A stretch of DNA of 64,000 nucleotides from JAICKM01 sp038228295 (GTDB lineage: Bacteria; Chloroflexota; Chloroflexia; QHBQ01; JAICKM01): assembly GCA_038228295.1 (NCBI GenBank), contig JBBRPH010000014.1, positions 26,439-90,438 of the forward strand, given 5' to 3'. A program made the translations under genes and the position numbers. Below, piece by piece: positions 44,601 through 51,286 of the stretch. Positions within the stretch are counted from its first letter, which is position 1. Each line of letters begins with the position of its first letter. The notes under the pieces were generated by a model. That model was given only the letters and a program-made list of their open reading frames with translations, had not been told where the DNA came from and made no database searches.

Positions 44601-46615
44601 CCGGCGTGCCGCTGGCGGGCGTCGTCGCCGACCGGCTGACGCTGACCACCGGCCCGGTCGGCAGCCGCGTGGCGGTGCCGCTGGCCCTGCACGTCGCGAA
44701 CCCGGCGGCGTTTGCCCCCGGCGATAGCTTCGATTTCATCGCCCAGGCTGCGCCCTCGCCCTACGGCGACGGTCGTGCCTACTTCCTCCGCCAGGGTGCC
44801 GACAGCGGCCTGCACATGAGCAGCGTCGGCCAAGCCGCCGCCGGCCCCAGCCTGGGCACGAGCAGCTTCCTCAGCACGGTGCATAGCGAAGAAAACACCG
44901 AATACTGGCAGTATGCGCCGAACCTGGGCGCGCCGCAGCCCGAAGGCCCCTGGTACTGGGCCGACACTTACGGCGGCGCCGATGCAACCGTCACCGTTAA
45001 CGCGCCCGATTACACAGCCGGGGCGGCGACCATGACGGTCCACCTGCAAGGCATTACCACCGACGATCATCTGGCGATCAATCACCACCTGCAACTGCGC
45101 CTCAACGGTACGCTGGTGGGCGAACAGCGCTGGGGCGGCCTCGCGCCGCAGGACTTCGCGCTAGCGCTGCCGGCCGGGGTGCTGCACGCTGGGGCGAACA
45201 CCCTCACGCTGCACACAGTCAATGACACCGGCGCGGCGCAAGATGCGGTGGTGCTGGCGAGTGTGGATACTACCTACGCACGGGCCTATCGTGCGCTGGC
45301 CGACAGCTTGCGCTTCACCCCCGCCGCCGGCGGTAATCGCCGGTTGGTCGGTGTGCAGGCCGGCGGGTTCAGCAGCGCCGGCGTGGCGCTCTACGATGTG
45401 ACCAACCCCGCCGCGCCGCGCCAGGTGCCTGCCGGCGTGACCGGCAGCGCCGGTAACTATAGCGTGCAGGCGCAGGTGCCGCGCGGCGACGTGCAAACGC
45501 TGCTCGCGGCGGCCGGCAGCGGCTTCGTCAGCCCCACGGCCATCGCGCCGGTGGCGGCGGGCGATCTGCATAGTGGCAGCGCAAACTACGTCATCGTCGC
45601 CTACGACAGCATGTTGAGCGCGGCGGGCCAGTTGGCTGCACAAGAGCAGGCGGCCGGCCTGACCACCACGGTGGTGCCGGTTAGCGCGATCTATGACCAA
45701 TTCGGCGCCGGCGTGCCCGACGCGGCGGCGCTCACCGCCTTCTTCGCGCAGACGCAGCACTGGCCGACCGCCCCGCAGTACGCGGTGTTGTTGGGCAGCG
45801 CCAGCTACGACAGCCACGGCTACACCCAGAGCGGCGCCCCCGACCTGGTGCCGACCGGCTATGTCACCACGCAGTACATGGGCCGCACCGCCTCTGATAC
45901 GGCGTTGGTGCTCGGTTCCCACGGCAACGCGCCGACGCTAGCGCTGGGGCGCCTACCGGCCCGCACGCCGGCCGAGGCGACCGCTCTGGTCGCGAAACTC
46001 GGCGCATATCGCACCAGCAGCCACACCTGGGGCACCCAAGCCAGTCTGGTGGCCGACAGCGGCGCGGATCAGGCAACCTTCGAGGGCGCCAGCGAAGCGT
46101 TGGCCGGCGTGTTGGGCGGCACCTCCGTCGAGCGGCTCTACGAAAGTCAACTGGGCACGGGCACCGGCGCGGCCATCGTCCAGAGCCTCAACGCCGGGCG
46201 CGCCCTGTTCAACTACTACGGCCACGGCAGCTACCAGTTCTGGAGCGCGGGCGACATCTTCAACACGCAGACCGTCGCCGGGCTGAACAACGCCGGCCGC
46301 GAAGCGTTCGTCACCTCAATGAACTGCCAGAGCGGCGACTATGACTGGGCGCAAGGCACCAGTCTGCTCAACGCGCTGGTGCTGAAGCCGCAAGGTGGCG
46401 CCATCGGCGCGATTGGCGCGACGGCGGCCAGCACGCCCGGCGGCCAGACGCAACTGGATCAGGCGGTCTACAGCAGCCTGTTGAGCGGCGCACGCCTCGG
46501 TGATGCGTTGCGCGCGGGCTACAGTGCCACCACCAGCCGCGATGTCATGCTCCAGTTCCACCTGATCGGCGACCCGGCCCTGCGCCTTGACCTGGGCACG
46601 ACGACCGACCGCTAG
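41672..46615 (+). CDS. Giant secreted protein: DUF7948 + SBBP beta-propeller repeats + C25 (gingipain-type) peptidase
   Basis: 1647 residues. Signal peptide (about 13-33, LTLLLTALLLGSVSGTVH). DUF7948-like domain (about 65-290: LSFEENKGQSEAQVRYLARG, 'GVDLAYHGTAGALEYDFVVAPGADP'). SBBP repeats (about 285-820) recur as YSTYIGGG / FPTTAGAYQT / DAFxTKxD. A fibronectin-like part with 'SASEADHLGYNVLRA' follows, and the last ~370 residues are a peptidase C25 domain with catalytic His1518 (YYGHGSYQFW) and Cys1552 (SMNCQSGDYD), spaced much as in gingipains. AAAGGAA precedes the ATG. No LPxTG or Por-secretion tail is seen. Probably an extracellular cysteine protease with an adhesive propeller. Confidence 0.92.
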   Translation: MSSFSQSSGARKPLTLLLTALLLGSVSGTVHPAGPPAPVATPAAPAGPLTPAPAALKQQVQAELGKMDLSFEENKGQSEAQVRYLARGKGYTAFLTDQEAVVVYSAPAKPPAPGKTSAAAAGPQTAVLRYQLQGANTAARPVAAAQLPGTQNYLLGNDRSKWYTDIHTFGKVSYAGVYPGVDLAYHGTAGALEYDFVVAPGADPSAIKMHIAGAASVTLEGNDLVMQTALGPIRQSAPRIYQDGAAGRETVQGSFSLHSDGTVGFTLSQYDASRPVVIDPITYSSYLGGGNTGRPSDGGDWAIDVVEDSLHNAYVVGATDSLTFPTTAGAYQTVAVNFFVVFVTKIAANGSSKVWSTVIGGTEDGTADHGWYNVGTGIVLDSLNEPVISGFSASLTYPVTTSRAKQGPTTSNHYDAVLTKLNATGTGLIYSTYIGGGTAGDGTGANDDYGYDVALLPGSDTIAYLVGATNVATGNVGGTGGSFPITAGAYQTNNNGNSDAFVSKIDMSIPGTLTLGYSTFLGSTGNDMVGLDSYYGTPRDDFYHEGGIVVDNTGSAYVAGYVSSAAGFPTTGGYQTAASGAYDAFLTKFDPAGSGVMYSTLFGVSGNTHASDIKFAIPSSAATFTTTVVIAGLAQGLDSTTAGAYQATYGGGNGDGFIAKFDTALTGAASRIYATYVGGANFDQIFGIDTNSAGYIGFGGGSDGGLAPTAGERAYAGTGDAFAGILDPAQTGPAQLIYLTYLGGGALDRASAVDLSGTAAPSASAEMMVVGNTQSYNIASNFPVTVGAFQPNAGGGDPTSPGKAEAFVTKLSVPLAPTAAQMRGLAAAPAGNGGVTVQWTSASEADHLGYNVLRADSQAGAFHIVNTGLIGKDAALGGGAHRFSDARGTRASIYKIQAVDTHNQTQDSAAFAVGKLLPPTIAAPSRAAQAAEAAGWVAANRVSPVRSKATSLTTTPYKLTVAQSGVARVTYEQLQAAGVPLAGVVADRLTLTTGPVGSRVAVPLALHVANPAAFAPGDSFDFIAQAAPSPYGDGRAYFLRQGADSGLHMSSVGQAAAGPSLGTSSFLSTVHSEENTEYWQYAPNLGAPQPEGPWYWADTYGGADATVTVNAPDYTAGAATMTVHLQGITTDDHLAINHHLQLRLNGTLVGEQRWGGLAPQDFALALPAGVLHAGANTLTLHTVNDTGAAQDAVVLASVDTTYARAYRALADSLRFTPAAGGNRRLVGVQAGGFSSAGVALYDVTNPAAPRQVPAGVTGSAGNYSVQAQVPRGDVQTLLAAAGSGFVSPTAIAPVAAGDLHSGSANYVIVAYDSMLSAAGQLAAQEQAAGLTTTVVPVSAIYDQFGAGVPDAAALTAFFAQTQHWPTAPQYAVLLGSASYDSHGYTQSGAPDLVPTGYVTTQYMGRTASDTALVLGSHGNAPTLALGRLPARTPAEATALVAKLGAYRTSSHTWGTQASLVADSGADQATFEGASEALAGVLGGTSVERLYESQLGTGTGAAIVQSLNAGRALFNYYGHGSYQFWSAGDIFNTQTVAGLNNAGREAFVTSMNCQSGDYDWAQGTSLLNALVLKPQGGAIGAIGATAASTPGGQTQLDQAVYSSLLSGARLGDALRAGYSATTSRDVMLQFHLIGDPALRLDLGTTTDR

Positions 46616-46636
46616 GCAAACGGCGGCAAACAATCG

Positions 46637-46685
46637 CTCACTAGGCGGTAGGCGTTAGGCAGCAATGTCTACCGCCTACCGCTGT
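46637..46685. repeat. Heptamer array with internal inversion, terminator-like hairpin
   Basis: Seven 7-mers: GGCGGTA, GGCGTTA and GGCAGCA, then units in opposite sense (ATGTCTA, CCGCCTA). GCGGTAGGC (46645-46653) pairs with GCCTACCGC (46674-46682), and TGTTT follows. It lies 21 nt after the surface protein stop and may act as its terminator. Confidence 0.7.
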
Positions 46686-46735
46686 TTAGCGGGACGAAAA
46701 GCGGGCGCAAAAGCGGGTGTGCAGCCACAGCACGC

Positions 46736-46764
46736 ATGACAACGCCGCGCAAATGGTGTATACT
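46736..46764 (+). promoter_or_regulatory. Putative promoter of the TPR-V4R gene
   Basis: ATGACA (46736-46741), 17-nt spacer, TATACT (46759-46764), 58 nt before the ATG. Confidence 0.6.
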
Positions 46765-46822
46765 GCACGGCAGTAGGGACACATCCGGTAGCAGCGGGTA
46801 AGTAGGTAAGGAGCGCGGGGCT

Positions 46823-47848
46823 ATGACAGCCGAGGAATTACTCCAAAAAGGCAAAACAGCCGCTACATCAGGGCAAAAAGACCTAGCCCGCGAGTACCTG
46901 GGGCGCGTCGTGCAGCTCCAGCCGCAGCACGAAGAAGCCTGGCTCTGGCTCAGTGGCGTGGCGAACAACCTGCCGATGATGAAGGGCTGCCTGGAGCGGG
47001 TGCTGGCGATCAATCCCCGCAACACCCAGGCGTTGGAAGGTATGAACTGGGTGCGCGGCCGCGAAGCCCAGACGGCCGCCGCACAAGCCCACGCCGCCGC
47101 GCAGGCGGCCGCCGCTGCGCCCACGGGCAGCGCACCCACCGCGCCCGCCACGCCCGCGCCCCATGCCCCCGGCGAGACCTTTACCGCCGAAGAAGAGGGC
47201 GACCACGACGACGACCCGATCCACGCGCCGACCTTCCATGAAGGCGACGAACCGCTCTACCCGGCCGCCGGGATGCGGCTGCTGATCATGGCCGTCGAGC
47301 GCGTGACCGGCGAAAAGGGCGTGGGCGCGATGCTCCGCAGCGCCGGCCTGGAGAAATACGTCGGCAACTACCCGCCCAACGAGATCGTGTTCAATGTCCC
47401 GTACAGCGAATACAGCGCCTTCGGCAAAGCGATGGAAGACTTCTACGGCCGCGCGGCCAAATCTATGCAAATGCGCGTCGGCCAGGAGTTGATCAACTAC
47501 GGCCTCAACGAACAACCGCGCTTGCTGGGCATCATGGCCCCGGCAATGAAATTTATGCCGATGGCAATGAAGATGAAACTCAGTATCGAGAAAGTCGCCT
47601 CGCGCACCCGCGAACTGGGCATCCCGATTGGCTTGCAGGACAAAGGCGATCACTACGAGTTTAGCGTCGGGATGTGCCCCTACTGTTATAATCGCCACAC
47701 CGACATCGGCTGTGGCGCAATGGCCGGCGCGCTCGTGGCAACGCTCCGCTGGGCCACCGGCAAAACCTTCACCGTCGAAGAGATCGAGTGCCGGGGCAAG
47801 GGCGGGCAGGCGTGTGCCTACCGCGTCAGCAAAACCGCGAGCGAGTAG
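46823..47848 (+). CDS. TPR-V4R domain protein (putative metal/small-molecule sensor)
   Basis: 341 residues. One to two TPR-like hairpins (about 1-75; 'AREYLGRVVQLQPQHEEAWLWLSGVA'), an Ala/Pro linker (about 85-125), then a heme NO-binding/V4R-like domain (about 140-335). Its end is cysteine-rich: 'GMCPYCYNRHTDIGCGAMAG' and the V4R signature VEEIECRGKGGQACAYRV. V4R domains bind small hydrophobic molecules through such a Cys cluster. AAGGAG lies upstream. Ligand and output are unknown; no catalytic domain is present. Confidence 0.78.
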   Translation: MTAEELLQKGKTAATSGQKDLAREYLGRVVQLQPQHEEAWLWLSGVANNLPMMKGCLERVLAINPRNTQALEGMNWVRGREAQTAAAQAHAAAQAAAAAPTGSAPTAPATPAPHAPGETFTAEEEGDHDDDPIHAPTFHEGDEPLYPAAGMRLLIMAVERVTGEKGVGAMLRSAGLEKYVGNYPPNEIVFNVPYSEYSAFGKAMEDFYGRAAKSMQMRVGQELINYGLNEQPRLLGIMAPAMKFMPMAMKMKLSIEKVASRTRELGIPIGLQDKGDHYEFSVGMCPYCYNRHTDIGCGAMAGALVATLRWATGKTFTVEEIECRGKGGQACAYRVSKTASE

Positions 47849-47904
47849 CCGGCAGCGCCCGCCGACCCAGCCGAGCTGTTTCCATTTGGTAGCCGGGGTT
47901 CGCC

Positions 47905-50193
47905 ATGTCACCACAACGTCCACTGCGCCGTGTCGGTAACACGCTGCTGCTCCTCGCCCTGCTCCTCGCCCCGCTCGCGGCGCGGCAGGCGGCGGGCGGC
48001 CTCGGTGCGCCCGGCTTTGTCGGCCTCGGCGCAAGCGGCACGCGCTTTGTGCGCCCCGATGGGCGGCCGTTCTTCGCCTGGGCCGTCAACTATGTCGGCC
48101 CGCCCGACCGCGCCTGGCGCATCTGGGACGATGCGAGTTTTGACCCCTCGCTGATCGAAGCCGACTTTACGCGCGCCGCCGGGCTGGGCCTGAACACGGT
48201 GCGCTTGTTTATTCAGACGCCGCTCAAAAACGATGTGCTGGCCGGCAAGTTCCGCAAACTCGACCTGACGGTAGACATCGCCCGCCGCCACGGGCTGGCG
48301 CTGATCCTCACCTTCAGCGATTATGTGGAACCCGACCTGAGCCGCGTCGCCGACCTGCAAACGCGCATCGCCACGCACTTCCGCGACGAGCCGGTGATCC
48401 TGGCCTACGACCTGAAAAACGAGCCGCAATTCGATCTGGTCACGCTGTCCGTCTATCCGGGCAGCCCGCCCGCGCTGCAAACCGACCGCCTGATCGGCAT
48501 CTACGGCGAGCGCATCGCGCAAGCCGACATCCCCGCCTATCGCCAGAGCGCCGAGGGCCGCAACTTGATTCCCGGCCGGCTGACCGATGCCCAAGCCTAT
48601 ATTTATGTCAACAACTACCGCCTCTACCGTGAGTTCCTGGATGCCGCTACCGCCTGGGTCAACACGCACCCCGACAAGACCACGCTCGACTATATGGACG
48701 CACCCGACGCGGCAACGTGGCAGCCCTTCTTCGGCGCACTGGACGATACGCTGCGCCGCTGGATCACGGTGCAGCACGACGCGGTGCGCGCCGCCGACCC
48801 CAACCACCTGATCACCATCGGCTATAGCAACATTGTGCTGGCGAAACTCAGCGCCAACCGCCTGCTTGATTTCCAAGCGCCACATCGCTTTGTGGCGACC
48901 GGGCCGGCGAACTTCAGCCGCAGCGTGACGGTGCTGACCAACCTACGCGCTACCTTCGCCGACCGGCCGTTTATGCTGGAAGAGTTCGGCTACTCCAACG
49001 AGGAAGGTTTACAGCCGGGCGCCGCGCCGGTGGATCAATTGGTGACAGCCAATCTGGAGACGGCGGTTTGGCTCTATTTGGTCGGCAACGGCTATGCGGG
49101 CGGCGGCAAGTGGATGCTCAACAACTATCCCGGCGGCGATAATGCGGCACAAAACGCCTACGGCCTCTACGGCGACACGTTGCAGCCCAAGATCGCGGCG
49201 CAGGCGCTGACCGCGCTGATCCCTAGCCTGGCGACCGACCCCGCGGCGGGCCAGTTCACCGATCTAGCGGCGGATGTGAGCGGTGGGATACGTTTCACCT
49301 ACCGCGCCGCCGGCATCCGCATGGTCGGCGGCACCACCTCCAGCAGCCCCGATGTGGTGCAATACACGCCCGCCGGCCCCCTGCCGCTGCTAGCCGCGGT
49401 CACCTGGACGCGCGAAGCCGACCGCCACACCGATGTGTGGACCGACGGCGCGGCCAATATGACGATCAACCTGCCCGCCACGTTGGGGGCGGTAGCGGCC
49501 GGCGCGGCCCTGACGGTGCGCGAACGGCAGCCCGACGGCACGTACCGGCCGGTGCCGGCCACGCGCAACGGCGACACAGTGCAGTTCACCGCCGCCGGGC
49601 TGCGTGCCTACCGCATCACCGCGCCGGGATCGGCGGTGGACCCCGCCCCGCCGCTGCCCGCAGCCACCTATTTCCCGCAGACGCACCACAACCTGGGCGG
49701 CGGCTTCCGCGACTACTGGCAAGCGCACGGCGGCCTGCCCATCTTCGGCTACCCACTGACCGAGGAGTTTCAGGAGGGCGGCTACACGGTGCAGTATTTC
49801 GAGCGTAACCGCTTTGAGTTTCACCCTGAATACCGGGGCACGCCGTATATCGTGTTGCTGGGCCGGCTGGGCGCGCAAGTCACCACCGGGCGGCAATTCC
49901 CCGGCAGCGCGCCGTTCGACAACCGCCCCGGTCACAGCTATTTCGCCGCCACCGGCCACTCGCTCAACTCCGGCTTCCTGAGCTACTGGCAGGCCAACGG
50001 CGCGCTGGCCCAGTTCGGCTACCCGATCTCCGAAGAGACCGCCGAAGTCAGCCCCACCGACGGCCGGACGTATACCGTGCAATACTTCGAGCGCGCCCGC
50101 TTCGAGTATCACCCCGAACTACCCGACCCTTACCGCGTCAGCCTCGGCCTGCTGGGTGTGACGGTGCTGCGCGACCGGGGCTGGTTGCCGTAG
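47905..50193 (+). CDS. Secreted GH5-like glycoside hydrolase with two C-terminal repeat modules
   Basis: 762 residues. Signal peptide (NTLLLLALLLAPLAARQAAG), then a (beta/alpha)8 cellulase-like domain (about 40-450) with 'GLGLNTVRLFIQ', the acid/base Glu173 in AYDLKNEPQF and the likely nucleophile Glu360 in FMLEEFGYS. A beta-sandwich (about 450-570) follows, then two modules (about 589-668, 677-760) sharing YWQAHGGLPIFGYPL and YTVQYFERxRFEyHPE. These modules match those at the N-terminus of the phosphoesterase at 26350-28260. Substrate is a beta-glycan by family only. No clear Shine-Dalgarno. Confidence 0.87.
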   Translation: MSPQRPLRRVGNTLLLLALLLAPLAARQAAGGLGAPGFVGLGASGTRFVRPDGRPFFAWAVNYVGPPDRAWRIWDDASFDPSLIEADFTRAAGLGLNTVRLFIQTPLKNDVLAGKFRKLDLTVDIARRHGLALILTFSDYVEPDLSRVADLQTRIATHFRDEPVILAYDLKNEPQFDLVTLSVYPGSPPALQTDRLIGIYGERIAQADIPAYRQSAEGRNLIPGRLTDAQAYIYVNNYRLYREFLDAATAWVNTHPDKTTLDYMDAPDAATWQPFFGALDDTLRRWITVQHDAVRAADPNHLITIGYSNIVLAKLSANRLLDFQAPHRFVATGPANFSRSVTVLTNLRATFADRPFMLEEFGYSNEEGLQPGAAPVDQLVTANLETAVWLYLVGNGYAGGGKWMLNNYPGGDNAAQNAYGLYGDTLQPKIAAQALTALIPSLATDPAAGQFTDLAADVSGGIRFTYRAAGIRMVGGTTSSSPDVVQYTPAGPLPLLAAVTWTREADRHTDVWTDGAANMTINLPATLGAVAAGAALTVRERQPDGTYRPVPATRNGDTVQFTAAGLRAYRITAPGSAVDPAPPLPAATYFPQTHHNLGGGFRDYWQAHGGLPIFGYPLTEEFQEGGYTVQYFERNRFEFHPEYRGTPYIVLLGRLGAQVTTGRQFPGSAPFDNRPGHSYFAATGHSLNSGFLSYWQANGALAQFGYPISEETAEVSPTDGRTYTVQYFERARFEYHPELPDPYRVSLGLLGVTVLRDRGWLP

Positions 50194-50204
50194 GAGGGTT
50201 GCCC

Positions 50205-50522
50205 ATGCCGCCACCCATCACCGAACCGCGCCGCCTGCTGCCCGCGCCTACTCGTGACACCACCGGCCTGCCGCGAATGCAGCCCGCCCCACGCTGGAAG
50301 GTGTTGCTGCACAACGACGACACGCATGATATGGGCTATGTTGTCAAATCGCTGCGCAAAGCCGTGCCCGGTGTGACGGCGCAGGAAGCGATCCAGATTA
50401 TGCTCCAGGCACACCTCAAAGGGGTCGGCCTGGTGCGCGTCTGCCCCCGCGAACAGGCCGAGTACTTCCAGGAGCGCATCCAGAGCTTCAAGTTGGGCTG
50501 CACGATTGAACTGGACGAGTGA
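50205..50522 (+). CDS. clpS: ATP-dependent Clp protease adaptor ClpS
   Basis: 105 residues. Core ClpS: 'WKVLLHNDDTHDMGYVVKSLRKAVPG', 'EAIQIMLQAHLKGVGLVRVCPREQAEYFQERI' and a short end. It binds N-degron substrates (HNDD region) and hands them to ClpA/ClpC. The ATG at 50205 is chosen because GGAGGG at 50192-50197 has ideal spacing; a TTG two codons earlier is too close. Confidence 0.94.
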   Translation: MPPPITEPRRLLPAPTRDTTGLPRMQPAPRWKVLLHNDDTHDMGYVVKSLRKAVPGVTAQEAIQIMLQAHLKGVGLVRVCPREQAEYFQERIQSFKLGCTIELDE

Positions 50523-50548
50523 GCCGGACGAGGGCGGGGTTCCGCTGC

Positions 50549-50583
50549 TGAATTATGAATTACGGGTCAAAACTCAGAACTCA
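50549..50583. repeat. Heptamer array (5 units)
   Basis: Two TGAATTA units, a transitional CGGGTCA, then AAACTCA and GAACTCA, all in one 7-nt register. The right half runs into the 3' end of the HAD gene (stop at 50567), so the repeat encodes its last residues. Confidence 0.75.
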
Positions 50584-51256
50584 GCGCCGCCAGCGTGGTG
50601 ATGCGCGGTAGCGGGCTGTGGCGGTGGCGGTCCCAGCGGTCGAGCAGATAGCCGGGGATGCCGAGCGCCCTCGCGGCTTCAATGTGCTGCGGCACATCGT
50701 CAATAAAGCAGACGGCGGCGGCGGGCGCCTGGGCGGCGTCGAGCGCCAGGTGGAAGATGGCGGCCTGTGGCTTCTCGTGGCCGATGGTGCAGGAGTAGAG
50801 ACAGGCCGCGAAGTAGCGTTCCAGGTCGAGGTGCTGCATAATCGCCTGCATTGAGGGGAAGGCGTTGGAGACCAGCACCAGGCGCACGCCGGCGGCGGTC
50901 AGCGCTTGCAGCGTGGGCACCGCGTCGGCGAACGGGGTGTAGATGTCGAGTTGCAGCGTGTCGGCGACCAGTTCGGCGACCAGCGCCGGAGTCGGCGGCA
51001 CGCCGGCCGCACGGAGCCAGGCGGTGTAGTAGCCCTGCCAGTAGACCTCTTCAGCCGCGCGGGTATTCACCCAGAGCAGCTGGTCTTGCCCGGCGTAGGC
51101 ATGGTGAAACGCCGCCTCGAAGTAGGGGGCGGCCTGCGCGATGGGGATCGCTTGGCCCGTCTGCTCCTGCACGATGCGGGTCACCCGCGCGCCGGTGCCG
51201 TAAAAGTCAATCAGCGTGTCGCCGGCATCAAACAGCACGGCTCTGTAAGGGGGCAT
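50567..51256 (-). CDS. HAD-superfamily hydrolase
   Basis: 229 residues. Motif I AVLFDAGDTLIDFYG (two Asp), motif II 'LVLVSNAFPS', Lys in 'IGHEKPQAAIFHLAL' and motif IV 'VCFIDDVPQHIEAARALG'. The helical cap after motif I fits phosphoglycolate phosphatase/haloacid dehalogenase-type enzymes. AGGAG lies 5 nt before the ATG. Substrate unknown. The last residues are encoded by the heptamer array. Confidence 0.9.
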   Translation of the reverse strand: MPPYRAVLFDAGDTLIDFYGTGARVTRIVQEQTGQAIPIAQAAPYFEAAFHHAYAGQDQLLWVNTRAAEEVYWQGYYTAWLRAAGVPPTPALVAELVADTLQLDIYTPFADAVPTLQALTAAGVRLVLVSNAFPSMQAIMQHLDLERYFAACLYSCTIGHEKPQAAIFHLALDAAQAPAAAVCFIDDVPQHIEAARALGIPGYLLDRWDRHRHSPLPRITTLAALSSEF

Positions 51257-51286
51257 CCGGCTCCTGCTCCGACTGTTAGGGTCGGT

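Noticed and set aside
46883..48034. 383-codon minus-strand frame covering the TPR-V4R gene
   Set aside because: The + strand gene has clear V4R motifs, a promoter and a ribosome site; the antisense frame has none.
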